Below, one piece after another: positions 45,850 to 57,608 of a stretch of 64,000 nt of DNA. The stretch spans positions 408,930,688-408,994,687 of the forward strand of contig NC_056738.1 in assembly GCF_019279795.1 (NCBI RefSeq), given 5' to 3'. Each line of letters starts with the position of its first letter. The first letter of the stretch is position 1. The notes under the pieces are model-generated. The model did no database searches. It saw nothing but the letters and a program-made list of their open reading frames with translations, and was not told where the DNA came from. The stretch is from Protopterus annectens. Its lineage: Eukaryota; Chordata; Ceratodontiformes; Protopteridae. The translations under genes and the position numbers were made by a program.

Positions 45850-48289
45850 ACAGTAGAAATGGGTTTAGAATCAACCAATGGGTTATACAATCAAAACAGA
45901 GGTTAATAAATTTGATTTCTGTAGGAGTGTTATACAATAATAAACAAGTTGTATTGACGTACAACAAAATACATATTTCATTTATAAAGAAGATATAAAA
46001 AGCAGGATACAGTTATTAATATAGATAAGATTGTTTACATTTACAGGATAAGGCAGGAGAGCTGGAAAGTTAGGGGTTGGTGATAGTCTAGAGATCTGAG
46101 AGTGAGTGAGAGTTAATCAGGATATGAACAAGAACAAAGCCAGCAGGAGACTAGGTGCTGTTTTAGATTGTGCTCAAAGTTAAATACACAGCTGTCCTGT
46201 TTTAGGGGGATAGTCTAGAGAGTTCCACTCTCTGGTGATGAAAAAGAAACTGGGGGGCAGACAAAACACAAAAAAGGGTTACTTTCAAAAAGGTAGGTGA
46301 TTGGAACAGCCTTCATGAAGAGGAAGCAGAGGGGGTAAAAACTTGTGAAAGTTAAGAATGTTTGCATTTAAACAGGTACTCCTTACAAGGAAGGGAAAAT
46401 AAATCATAAGTGACATACTGGTTGAATAAGAGCTGCAGCTTTGCCATTATGTAGGAAATGGGTAGACTCAATGGGCCAAGAGTTTTTGTTTGCCATTGTA
46501 TCCTCTGTAAGAAGTTCTGTCCAATGTGATTCTACACTCTTGCATACCTTACTATTGATGTTCACTGTTAGCAATACTTTATACTGCTGTAAAATTTAGC
46601 CTGCTGCTGATCTTAATTTGGCACAGCCACAAGACTAACATAAGAAAAAATAGATAATCTTTTGGATTTAGATTTTGAAAACTCATGACTGGCTTTCAAC
46701 ACCTTCAGCATCATAACAAATGAGAAATCCATATGCTGCTGTCAGCCATGCTTATTGGTTAATTGCTCTTAACAGAACAAAATGCCAGATATAACTTTTG
46801 GTGTTTTATTTGTAGTGGGCAACACTTGGAAACTAGAGTATATTGTATGGTATGTTATCTGACTGATTATGCAACATCTGTCTTTTTTTCTTTTTTTTTT
46901 TTTCAGGGATGGTACCACACTATGGTATGAGTTCTTTTGCCTAACACTGTACCCGTTGACTATGTTATCTCTGTTTGTCATCTTTTATGTACTGGGGGTA
47001 CTAAATTAGCAGAAATTCCTTTCCTCATTGAGGTCACTTCTCTTTTCTAGTCTTGATGTCATTGTTTAAATATCGTTTTCTTTTTTTCCCTTCCTTTCAC
47101 ATTTTGTGAATTGTTTTCACATCTTTTATTTGAATCATAATGTTAACTTTTTGATTCACTTCACCACTTATCTTATAAAAAAGTCCATGTTATTTCATGT
47201 ACCACACATCAAATCCCCTCATATTCCATGTATGTTAGGGTTGCCACCTTTTCATGTGTCCAAAGTGGGGGACAGGGGGTGTGTCCAAATTTCTAACATC
47301 ACATTGAGAATTATTAAGGCTTAATCTAATTCCTATGGGAGATATAACTGAATTAAGCCTGGGGCTGGGGTTTTAGATGCTCTGTTGCGCATTTTAGTGT
47401 TTTTTTCTAACCTTTTTGATCCAGTGATGGTCTAAACAAATATTATGAGTAGGAAAAGACAGTGTGTTCATGTCTTAGTATTTTAAGATTCAAATAGTTT
47501 CCAATAAACTGGGAAGACAAGTACTTGAGATAATACATGTCTCAATAACTGGGAATGATAAAGTGCAAAGAAAGAGTAAGCTACAATTGTCACCTCAAAC
47601 AGAACAAGTTAGTACAGAGTTGTGTCATCTACAGTTTGTAACATAATCCACAGAAGAGCTGATACCCAGCCCAGAAAGTCAGCACATTTTTGCCAAATGT
47701 AAGTCGGCCCTAAAGATATGAACCTTTATTAAACAGCAGCCAGTAAAGCATGTATATCAGAAATGTACAGAGTACCCACAAGGGACATACAAGCATGTTA
47801 TTTTACCATCTGATCATAAGCAATTTGTGTTCTTGAGATGGATGTCAAGGTTCACCTATTGAGCTTTGATTCACTTGCAAGGTAAATTTATGGACATCTG
47901 TATTTTGAGAACACAAAACTGTTTATGATCAGATGCCTGGTCGTAATCCTTTACAGCAGACCATTAGATTATGTTGTTAAGGTTATAACTTAGTATTTAT
48001 CTCTACTTGACTTTAAATTTATGTAAAATTAACCGAATAACGCTAAAGTCAAATGCCCTATAAAACGCTAAAGGACGCTACTAAAGGTATTAAAAAAAAT
48101 AAAAAAACAAAGAGCATTCTCAGTTTCTATAGTACTTGCCTTACATTCACAGACTCCATGAATCCGGTGGTCTGATTTTTAGCCCCGCTCCTCTCGGGCT
48201 CGCTCTGTGCCCCACCCGCCCCTATTAGTGCTAAATTTATAGCAGTGAAACCACACTCCCTCCTACCATAATCAATCAATTACTCCCAC
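45850..48289. other. AT-rich sequence with one small inverted repeat
   Basis: No gene is recognised in 2.4 kb. The block at about 46,180-46,520 has the look of an old interspersed repeat, but I cannot name it. An inverted repeat lies at 47,807-47,936. From about 48,150 the sequence becomes C-rich and may belong to the LINE that follows. Confidence 0.4.
47807..47936. repeat. 28-30-bp inverted repeats around a 72-bp loop
   Basis: CATCTGATCATAAGCAATTT, continuing GTGTTCTT, at 47,807-47,834 pairs with 47,907-47,936 with few mismatches. It may be a tiny MITE or a hairpin. No target duplication is obvious. Confidence 0.6.
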
Positions 48290-50055
48290 CTCATTAAAAC
48301 CACCCCTTTGCCTTCTCTATCTGGTTGATCTTTCTCGTACTCATCCTGCTTAGAATACAATACTGAAATTATGTCCTTCCCTTTCATAGTGACACTACCC
48401 AAAATGACATTTACTGTCATTGCTACCCATCATGTTCATTCCATATCTTCTCACTTACTATGAAAATCAGTATTACCTTGAATTTCACAACCCAAAAAGC
48501 CAAGCCTCTTCCCTAACTGTACCTAACATGAAAGCCCACTTAATAAAATACATCTCCTTAACCCCTAAAAACTATCAACCTGTTAGCAACAAATACATTA
48601 ATCCCAAAACCAAAGATTATCAAAAACTAATAAATTCTTGAAGCTCATAATTATCTTACAATACAACCTTATAATGGATGGGGACATCCACCCAAACCCT
48701 GGTCCATCCAATGCTGTTGACTGTAGCTCCCATGCCTGTATACCTACAGACAAGCCATCTATAATTAGGCCCACCATTCACTCCTGGCTTGTCACCTAAA
48801 TGTCAGAAGCATAAACAACAAGGTAAATAACTTGCATGCCCTCTTAGCAGTTCATTGCCTTGACATACTTTGTCTAACAGAAACCTGGCTAAAACCACCA
48901 ATTAAAGACAATGAGGTCCTTCTACCCAGGTATAACATTCTTCAGTTAGACCATACTAAGAGGAAGGGAGGAGGGTAACTGTACTCTTTAAAGCTGCTCT
49001 AAACTTTACCTTTGACTCATCACAACCACCCCAAGTTAACAATGCTGAAATTCTGTCTGCCAAACTTCAAATCAATAAAAATAAATGTATAAATATTGTT
49101 TGTGCCTATATTCCACCAGGTAACAATATAAGCACCCTAGAAGATATCCTGTCTTGGCTATCAAGTAACTACCCCCAAGAAACCATAGTTTTATTGACTG
49201 GAACACCTGTTCCTCAAAATCTTCTTCCACCCATGTAAATATACATGGGTTTACACAGATCATATCCTCCCCCACCAGAATCAGGAAACCCAACCACAAA
49301 GAAAGTACACTAGACTGGATACTTATTACTAGTAATCCCACAAGTCAGGAATCATCCCCAATGACCTAAGTGATCACTGTCTTACTTATGTAATTAAACA
49401 TGAAAATAGGAATCCCCTCCAACCCACCTACAAAACAGTTAGAAGTAATAAGAATTTTAATCCCACTAACTTTCAAAATGAATTTAAACAATGTAATTGG
49501 TCTGCCCTAAAACATCTGCCACTGGATGAGGCAGTAGCCTATTTTATCTCCCAAGTTCCTTGCCATCCTTAATTCTCATGCCCCAGTATGCTCCATTAGA
49601 ACCAAAATAAAAGCTGCTCCATGGCTCTCTAAAGAAACTAAATAAAAAATTGTACTAGGAAACGAGGCTTGCACCATTTGGCTTACCACAAAAATCCCTC
49701 TAGATCAAATTAATATTAGCAGCTAAGGAATGAGACAAAAAATCTATTTTACTAGACAAAAAACGTTTTATTGGCATCTTCAACAGAAGAATCAGAACAA
49801 CCCTCTAAAGTTTTGGTCAGATATAAACCAACTTCTTCACCCATGACAAACCACAACTCCAACCCCCTCATCCTCTACCTATAAATCCTCAAAAGATGTT
49901 GCGAATACTTTCAGTAGTTTCTTTACAGAGAGCATCCAGTCCCTAGCTAGCAAACTAACCCCCAGCTGCTCTAACTCAAATGTGGATACACCTTCCACCC
50001 AACTCTCCTTTAGCTTCCAACCAGTTTCTACTGGGCTACTGCCTCATCCAGGCAT
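48290..50055 (+). mobile_element. L2-like LINE, 5' region through endonuclease
   Basis: A leader with the motif GDIHPNPGP (48,680) is followed by an endonuclease with NNKVNNLHALLAVHCLDILC and LTETWLKPP (near 48,870). IVCAYIPPGNN (near 49,095) and LDWILIT (near 49,315) follow, then the linker toward the RT. It belongs with the LINE at 5,971-10,522 (both have YCPIHPPGN- or AYIPPGN-type blocks). Frame breaks are frequent. The element is cut off near 50,055, where sequence of a different LINE clade begins. Confidence 0.75.
48680..48706 (+). other. Second 2A-like motif, L2-like LINE
   Basis: The plus strand reads GDIHPNPGP after the hydrophobic run IIILQYNLIMD. It is identical to the motif at 9,407-9,433 in the other LINE copy, and the nucleotides differ at silent positions, as expected for selection on the protein. 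Confidence 0.7.
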
Positions 50056-50425
50056 TAAATATACTGATCCCAAGGATATTGCCAATATCCTGGCAGATCG
50101 ATTCAGTGCCAACTTCACCCCCTCTCACCCCCTAAAGGGCCCATCTCAATACCGAAAGATTGCCAAATTCTGGTAATAATGGCCACACAGGTAAAAAACG
50201 CACTCTCCAAAGCTAAGAATACAGCATCCATGGGATCAGACGATATCCCGGGCTGTGTACTACATGAACTACAAAATGGACTGGCACCTCACCTAAGTGT
50301 CATGTTTAATCATAGCCTCACCTCAGGCTTTGTGCCCGCTGAGTGGCGCACAGCTGCAGTTACCACTCCACAAGGGGGTGCCACCTTGGATCCTGAGAAC
50401 TACCGCCCCATCAGTCTGTATGTCT
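50056..50425 (+). mobile_element. CR1-like LINE piece joined to the L2-like LINE
   Basis: The frames read KYTDPKDIANILADRFSANF and then (another frame) KNTASMGSDDIPGCVLHE with LDPENYRPISL. This is the linker and RT start of the 15,391 LINE family, which has DIANILADRFSANF and ASMGPDGVPGCVLHE at 16,580-16,780. It stops after PISL at 50,425. Both LINE pieces run on the same strand and at equivalent positions in ORF2. Confidence 0.8.
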
Positions 50426-51095
50426 TCTTTTTAACAATGATCATTTAGTCCATCATTACTTGTATTGCTCAAATTCCTGCCTTTCCTTAAACTCACTTTT
50501 CCTCCTGAACATTATTTTGCATGTATTGTTCCCACAAATTTCTTTTATTTTTATGTAATTTGCTCCTTCCTTTCTCTCAAGACCCTACCTCCAATTCTTT
50601 TATCTGCTTTCCAATATTCAGTACTGCAGTTACAGTTGGTTTCCATTTTAGTTTCCATTTAATAATTATTTTTTTTTGACAGTCAGCATTAAACTTTAGT
50701 GTTCAGTATAATAAGGCGTTATACTGTGTCTGTGCAATTCAGATACAGCTCAAAAGAATAATTTCCTTGGTTATTACCATTTGCTCCTTCAACATTTCTG
50801 ACCAAGTACTGTGTAGGAGAAATTTTTAAAATCTGCCAATTTCTTACATTACAAAAAAAAAAAAAAAAAAAACATGTTCCCAGTTACTATTGCCTCTTGG
50901 TCCCTTTACACCTCCAGCAGCTGCTACACCTCCAGCAGCTGCTATCTACTTGAGGAAAAATTCTCTGAAGTCTTTTTGTGGTATAAAATTACCTAATGCA
51001 AACACCTTCAAACAAAAATCCCAAACCTTCCAGATTTTGCATTCATGGGAGCCATAACAGACGTCCTCCGATTGTTCCTTTGTTTGTTACCTTTC

Positions 51096-51133
<38 letters not shown>

Positions 51134-52861
51134 CTTCCTTATCTTTTCAAACCTTCTCTGATTCTTATAGTTAGCATATAATAGTTTATATTCCCTACTA
51201 ATTATCCCTTTTTTAAAAAGTTACTTCTCTTCTAGACTTGACTTAAAACTCAACCAGAACTTGTCTTTCACTTGGCACGCTCCTTTCTCTTTCTCTGAGG
51301 GCAGTTTTTTCACCTACAGTCCAAACTTCTGTGTGACCTCATCGCACTCCATTACCATTCCTTTTCTCATCATTTGCTAATAAAACATTGATTCCTTTCC
51401 TATTTCTCTCCGGTAAATTCCAGCTCGTCTTGCCTATTCTCTGTACCCCTACTTGCAGTTGTTACTATTGGCAAAATCTAATTTCTTCATTCTTATGTTA
51501 GCTTAGTTCTTGGAATATTTTCCTTTTGCTGCTTTATCAATACAATATCCTATGTGGACCTTTTCCATTCTGATTTATAACGTGCGCTCAGGAATACTGT
51601 TGAAAGAAGCGACTGAAACAAGTAGCGAGTAGGGCAAACTTGTAGGGAATTTTCATACTGTAAATGGTTACTTGCTGCCTGTGAAATTAACCAAAAAGCA
51701 CTGTGCAATCTATTTTTAAATACTGAACAAATGTATTCAAAATCAGTGATGTACTGATGACTTATGCTGGCTTTTTGAGAAAGTAAGTTCAGATAATTTT
51801 AAAAGTGAGCAGATCACAGTGTACTGAGTAAGAGTGTGGTGCTGGATTTTTTAGAAAACAAGTCTGTTAATTCTGAAGTGAGTCTACAGGACGAAGTAGT
51901 GACTACTCCATATATTTAGCTACAGTCTAAGCAATGTATGATTTAAAATCTAAGCCATGTATAAATAATACTGAAGCTAAGAATTCAGTGATATGGTGTT
52001 TCTGAAACAGCTCAAAAGTAGTGATGCACAGAAGTAAAGCTAATAACATTTCTGCATTGTGCTTTTTGCCCTGTGACTATGAATGAAATTCTGCTAGGGA
52101 AGTTTTGTAGCATATAAACGAATGGTGTGTTAAGAAAGAGGAACCTACAAATGAGAATGTTTTGTTTTATTTATTTATTTACAAAAAGGTTCATTACTGG
52201 ATAGAAGGAATCGAAGGATGGCTATGTATAAGATTAATGGTTTCATGTTTTCTAGCGTGAAATTTTGAGTAAACTGCTGAAACAATTTAGAAGTATGGTA
52301 TTGTATAGAAGTAAAAAAATACTGCTTATATGAAAGAGACATTTCTTGTATTTGTGACTTGACTTGTGTTTAAAGTAAATTAAATTCACTAGTACTACTG
52401 CTGTTGCTTTCTGAAGGGAATACTGTTGCCTCTGAAATGCACTGTTTTGGTAGAAACAGCTAAAAACTCTCTCTGTGTAAGACTTGCTTGTTAAAGAAGT
52501 AAAATCAAAGATGCGTATAGTATATGGAAACACTGGCAAACTGCAAAATTTAGTGCAATATGAAGTTATGCTAGCTGCTGTCGTTGTATGTGTATGTATC
52601 ACCGACTTGTATTAGATGTCTTGATAAGCGGTGAGAAATTTGTTACAAGAGTGTATGAGACAGCTAGGTAAACAGCATAGCTTTCTGAGTAATGAATTGG
52701 TAATTTAAGGGACCCGTACACCTACCAGAATATTTGCCCTTTGTCCATACAGTGGCTTGTTTCAGCAATAAACATGGGCCTTTATGTCAGTTAAAGGGTC
52801 CTAAAAAGGAAGTACTTTCTTGGTGTTGCACTAAAGATTTTCCACGAGAAAGGTGTGTAAA
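50426..52861. other. Pyrimidine-rich then purine-rich sequence, nothing recognised
   Basis: The first 1.1 kb is C/T-rich with an A19 run at about 50,854 and (CT)n at 51,098-51,127. From about 51,590 the plus strand turns purine-rich. No conserved ORF, splice-flanked exon or known repeat family is seen. Confidence 0.45.
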
Positions 52862-53100
52862 AAAAAAAGTTGTTGTTGTATCTTTCGGCTTTTCCCGGTT
52901 AGCTGTCGCCACAGCAGAACTCCGGTCCGCTAATGATTGGCAGTAGATTTTTACGTACCGAGTTGCCAGCCCTGACACACAACCTTCAAAGAAGGTACAC
53001 CCATTCACGCATGTCTCCACACAGGAGACGCTTTAGCTGAGAATCGAACAGGACAACATCTTATTGTATGGCGACAACGCTACCGCAGCACCACCACCGC
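52862..53100 (-). mobile_element. tRNA-derived SINE with an RTE-type tail
   Basis: On the minus strand: a tRNA-like head with GGTAGCGTTGTCGCCATAC, a B box (GTTCGATTCTC) near 53,045, a body with CTCCTGTGTGGAGACATGCG, and the tail GCTGTGGCGACAGCTAACCG followed by AAAGCC and (CAA)n. It is the same family as 55,113-55,390. The tail resembles the 3' end of the RTE LINE at 61.3 kb, which would supply the reverse transcriptase. Confidence 0.85.
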
Positions 53101-54427
53101 AGCAGCAGTGTAAAAAGGTAGTGTTACTAAAATACAAGTGGAATTTTGTGAAACTAAAGTAGATGTAAGGTGTTGTTTCTGCAAATAAAAAAAAAAAGGA
53201 TTCATTGTTGTGTAAAGTAAGTAAGAAGATGGTTATTCTGAAACCTTCTGAGAGTGAACTTGAGGGTTCACTGCTGTGTCTTTTTAAAGTAACGAGAAAG
53301 AAATTTGTTAAAAAAATCAGTTTCACCAGGTTTTCAAGTTTCCTGTACTGAAAAGAGAGGCAAAAGAGGCAGGTAAGTAAAACAAACCTGTGCTGCCATT
53401 ATAGAAGGCAGTGAAGTGTTAAGCTGTGCTGAGAAACAGCAACATGAGCTAACAAAACATTGTGTTTGACAACCAAGCATGGTCACAAACAGTGACATGA
53501 TATGAGAATGCTTTGCATCAGATTATCTATGGTAGGAGGTGAAAATGATGTTTTGCAGTCCAGTGTACAGTTATGCAAAAATGAAACCTTGTGTTGAAAA
53601 TAAATATCATGGCTCTAAAGACGGTAAGAGCTGGAAGCGATGACACTGAACAGCAGGAAAAAAATAGTGTATGTGTTGGTGCTTGTTACAAGAAATATGG
53701 TTGAGTTAGGAAGAGCTAACTACAAACAAGAGAAAGCAAACGAGACTTTCAGTGCTGTGTAACTGCAGAACAAGGTTAGAGCATTAAGTGAGAACAAAAA
53801 ATGCCAAGACAGACAGGGGTGTTTGTTTCCAAGTAGAGATAATTTAAAAGAAGTGTTGCAACAGATGTTTTCTAAAAATTAAAACAAAATGATGATAAAA
53901 GTTTTACAAGGTTCTGTCTGACCTTGACCATCAAAAAATTGGCAAAACTGAAAACTGTCTGACTTGTCCAAAAAGACACTCTGATCTGTTTTGTATAAGT
54001 GGAAACAGTAAAACACAAAGTAAACCTGAAGGTATTTAGCAACATCACAAACAACTGGTATTGAAATTGGAAAAGCAAAAAGTCAGTTTCACTCCTAAGA
54101 TGATGTGCTTTAAGGAGGAAAAATTGTCACGAATTAATACAATACTTGCTGTAAAAGCAACATATCATCAGAATGTGCAAGCTGAAAGTGAGTTGCTAAA
54201 GGTACAACACCAGGAAACTGGAGTCAAGAACTGAATAGAAATTCATGTTTATAACATTGAAATAGCTTAACCTGTAAAAACAAAGTACACCTGAAAGAAT
54301 AAATGAAAGCAAAGAAATGGCACTGAATAGTGAGGAGCTCAAAAAAGCTATAGGTGAAGACATGCCGAGGTGAAGTAGCAGTAAAATTCTTATTCAGCAT
54401 ATCTAGTGGTTGTTTTCTGTCATACAG
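53101..54427. other. Probable PRPF39 intron
   Basis: Purine-rich, AT-rich sequence with no conserved ORF. It ends in a polypyrimidine tract and AG at the acceptor of the next feature. Confidence 0.45.
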
Positions 54428-54698
54428 GTAATGTGGAGGAAGCAAGACGGATATTGAAGATGTTTGATGACTATACTCCAGGATTGGCTGTGATACGTCT
54501 GCGTCGGGTGAGCCTGGAACGCCGACAGGGAAACTTGGAAGGTGCTGAGACTTTATTACGAGAAGCTGTTAAGGAGAATGAAGGCACACCCCTTGCTAGT
54601 TTTTATGCAATTAAACTGGCCAGGCATCTGCAGGAGTTACAGAAAAATTTGACAAAAGCTAGAAATGTTCTCTTGGAAGCTATTGAAAAGGGCTCTAA
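54428..54698 (+). CDS. PRPF39: PRPF39 exon (HAT repeats), partial gene
   Basis: PRPF39 is a U1 snRNP-associated pre-mRNA splicing factor built of HAT helical repeats and acts in the nucleus. The frame reads GNVEEARRILKMFDD, GLAVIRLRRVSLERRQGNLE, SFYAIKLARHLQELQKNL and LLEAIEK. It aligns in order with the human protein as I remember it (RLRRVSLERRHGNLEEAE, FYAVKLARHLFKIQKNL). An acceptor (TTGTTTTCTGTCATACAG) precedes it, and the first Gly codon is split by the intron. The 3' edge is uncertain: the frame stops at 54,709, and the best donor I see is GTATTT at 54,699. I found no other PRPF39 exon in the window, so introns are very large or this is a stray duplicate. Intact coding favours a real exon. 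Confidence 0.75.
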
Positions 54699-54711
54699 GT
54701 ATTTTGAATAG

Positions 54712-55112
54712 GTCAGAATGCTGTTTGTAGCAACATTTTGAGTGCTGCAGTACAAGTTTCTTTTGGCACATCGGCCCAAGTTTTAGTCTAGCTGTTTTTG
54801 ACTTTATAATTTTCTTTGTTTTATGGGTTAGTGAGCTGAGTCTTCCAAACACTTTTTGATTGTGATACAGACATGGAGACAGATTAGTGCTAATAGATAA
54901 AGATGGAATCATAAACTTAAGTGATGGTGTGATTACAGAATTGGTTTTTCACTTCTGAGATTTCTTAACATCTAACAAATGGAAATGTGTACACACTGAG
55001 TAGATGACCAATTATAGTATACAGGTTAGCATAAGGAGGACAAAACACACTAATTTGTGCGCTGAGTTTGAAACATGCAGATGTGCTTTATGTACAGTAA
55101 CACACTGACAGT
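54712..55112. other. Probable intron, nothing recognised
   Basis: AT-rich sequence between the PRPF39 exon and a SINE, with no coding signal. Confidence 0.4.
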
Positions 55113-55390
55113 GTTAAGCCACAGTGGTGCAGCGGTAGCGTTGTTGCCTCACAGCAAGAGGTTCTCCCGTTCGATTCTCAGCTGGAGCACCTTCTGTGTG
55201 GAGTCTGCATGTCCTCCCAGCGGTCGAGTGGCATTCGACAGACATGCGTAGAATGGGCGTGCCTTCGTTGAAGGTTGGATGTCGAGCTGGCACCTTGGCA
55301 CACACAAAACATCTACTGCCAATCATTAGTGGACTGGAGTTCCGCTGTGGCGACCCCTAATCGGGAAAAGCTGTAAGAAAAACAACATTC
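55113..55390 (+). mobile_element. tRNA-derived SINE with an RTE-type tail
   Basis: The A box (TGGTGCAGCGG) is at 55,125-55,135 and the B box (GTTCGATTC) at 55,169-55,177, spaced as in RNA polymerase III promoters. The body has CTTCTGTGTGGAGTCTGCATG. The tail is CGCTGTGGCGACCCCTAA, then GGGAAAAGC and an (AAC)-like end. The copy at 52,862-53,100 is the same family on the other strand. Confidence 0.9.
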
Positions 55391-56661
55391 GCTAGTGCTA
55401 GAACAAAAATGCCAAAAGGAAGAGAACCTTTTTAAAATGGCCTAAGAAACAAAGTGGAAGTCATATTGCAGACTGAATGAACAGTATGTTTATCCAGCAG
55501 TTAACAAGTAAGTGCAAAGATTTAGAGGATGAAAATAAAAATCCAAAGTACATTTTCAGAGGAAGCAAACAGTCAAAACAATGGCTGTCAGCCATTGTTT
55601 TACATACTGAAATGGTGCAAGAGGATCCCTCTACAGTGGCAACCTTGGGTGTGTGTGTGTGGGGGTAGTTTTGTCAGGCAGACTGAGGACTGTTATACTA
55701 AGTTTCTTATGCTGAGGTAGCTGACCAGTATAAAGAATATGAGAAGCAGTCGGAGTCTAAACCTGATGAAAACGTCGTAACAAAACCCTACAGATGTGAT
55801 TATAGAGCAGATAGTTATTGAAGCAAAAGTTGCAGATATACCTAGTCAAGTCAAGAGTGTACAAAATGCCTTACAGATGCTTCATATCGAATGTAGTCCA
55901 GTCATGAACTTTGAACACAAATGAGGAATATGTTAATGTAATGTAAAATAAACTTCAGTAAGAGAGCCAGGACCAGTATGATATACAAGGAAATCTCAAA
56001 CAGTGAACATTAACAATGCAATAACAGATGAACACCTTGGAGAGAGAGTTGGACTGCAGTAAGTAGCCATGTTCTAGCCTTGGAATCATGTCATCTGCTG
56101 AAAGAGAGACATAGTAACAAGAATGACAGTAAACCAGATATCAGGCATTTGCTCACAGCAGCTTTGACCAAAATATTCAACACTGGAGTTTGTACAACAG
56201 AGGACTGCATAGGGCATAAGATGTCTAAGGTACTTTGCCTGTCTTCAGCTTAGATATATTGTCGGGCAGTGTTCAAACAAAATAAATTCTTTTGGAAGAT
56301 GTACTCTGTAGCAATGAGTTTGTGGGCAGACCAATGTGAGATCTGGCTGGCTGGAGTGGCTCATATGGTATAATGTCCTTAGCAACTGCTTTGGAGTCTA
56401 AGGAGATGCATTTTTAAAGCAGACTGGAAGGAAGATCCACAGTTGCTCCACATCTAGGAGACCATCTCCCTCACTGTATGTGTGTATGTATGAAACAAAA
56501 AAGAACAGCTAGCTTCTTCCAGGACCAGATCAAACAAATGCCACCACCAACTAGTCCACAGAAATGTTGGAACAGGAATGTGCTGGGCTTGCAGAAACAA
56601 TTTAGATGGTCCACGTATTTATTATACCAGTGTATTCTACGCTTTTTATTTTTTATATTTT
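55391..56661. other. A-rich sequence, nothing recognised
   Basis: Purine-rich and semi-open in places (for example KCKDLEDENKNPK near 55,515), but without a family I know or credible splice sites around it. Confidence 0.4.
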
Positions 56662-56818
56662 CCCCTAACAGATTTGGTTGTTTTTCAATTGAATTGTACA
56701 GCTTATGGGTCACATTAAAGGTGGGAAAAGTTTTGAAATGATTTATTGTGATTCATTTTTTATATCACAAAAATCTGGCATTTTAACAGGGATGTGTAAA
56801 CTTTTTATATCCACTTTA
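56662..56818. mobile_element. Right end of a Tc1-like transposon
   Basis: The sequence GTTTTTCAATTGAATTGTAC, then GGTCACATTAAAGGTGG and finally TTTTTATATCCACTTTA is the characteristic end of a fish/frog Tc1-type family whose terminus normally reads GACTTTTTATATCCACTGTA. A TA target follows. The other end and the transposase are missing. Confidence 0.8.
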
Positions 56819-57235
56819 TATATATATATGTAATGTATGTATATGTGTGTGTGTCTCCCTCTATGTATATGATTAGTAAATTTTTATGTTTTGTGTGTGT
56901 TGCGGGTGACATTCCTTGTGTCATCTGCTCAGAATTTGTAATACATGTACTACCAGCACATTTGGTCAAAGTCTCAGAATTTCAACAAATGTCTTTAGCC
57001 TGTTTTCTGAGATTAGCATAGAAGGGACAGTGGGTTTTAGCCATTTCTCCACTGTAGTACGACCTTGGTATGTATAATTAGTGGGGGTTATGCGGACACT
57101 GCCCACATTTGGGATGCTGGGGACTTGCTCTTCCCTCCACAATCAGCATTGTCTAAAGGAGTATGTTTTTGTCTGTGTTTTGACCTTTTGAGGTCGTTCT
57201 TTTATGGGTCAATCATTTGTTTGTAACAGTAATAG

Positions 57236-57304
<69 letters not shown>

Positions 57305-57526
57305 CGCACTTATACTCATGGCCTATTACAGACCTTCAATAAGCTTGCAACCCTTTAGTGTCCAGTCATACTCCCTTATCACTGTATCCAAATTGTTTCA
57401 AACTTTAACAGACTATGCTTAAAGGAAGTTTATATATTTAATGAAGTAAAAAAAAAAAAAAAGCTGACTTGATTGAACTACATTGTATGTTTGTAATAGC
57501 ATTAACTATTCCTGTACTCTTTATAG
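56819..57526. other. Intronic-looking sequence with a TG/GC microsatellite
   Basis: No coding signal is seen until the acceptor at 57,521-57,526. It contains the dinucleotide repeat listed separately and an A16 run near 57,450. Confidence 0.45.
57236..57306. repeat. (TG)n-(CG)n microsatellite
   Basis: About 60 bp of TG followed by about 12 bp of alternating CG. Alternating purine-pyrimidine of this kind can form Z-DNA. Confidence 0.95.
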
Positions 57527-57608
57527 GCTTCTAGGAGGAGAGCTATGTCTTAAATTCCATGTCATCAAGGACCGTGCCCTACTGGATCTATTTAACTTGT
57601 TTCCATAA
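57527..57608 (+). CDS. Candidate terminal coding exon, unidentified
   Basis: An acceptor (CCTGTACTCTTTATAG) is followed by an open frame in phase 1, LLGGELCLKFHVIKDRALLD then LFNLFP, and a TAA stop at 57,606. The composition (alternating hydrophobic and charged residues) looks like a folded C-terminus rather than intron noise. I do not recognise the protein. It lies between the PRPF39 exon and the sterol-reductase-like exon on the same strand. With only 26 codons, chance remains possible. Confidence 0.35.

Noticed and set aside
55113-55200. A/B boxes as a real tRNA gene
   Set aside because: There is no cloverleaf with an acceptor stem. The boxes continue into a SINE body and tail, and the family repeats at 52.9 kb.
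53870-56300. Purine-rich semi-open stretches that might be a decayed coiled-coil gene or gag
   Set aside because: No motif, repeat end or alignable family is seen. A-rich composition alone explains the open frames.
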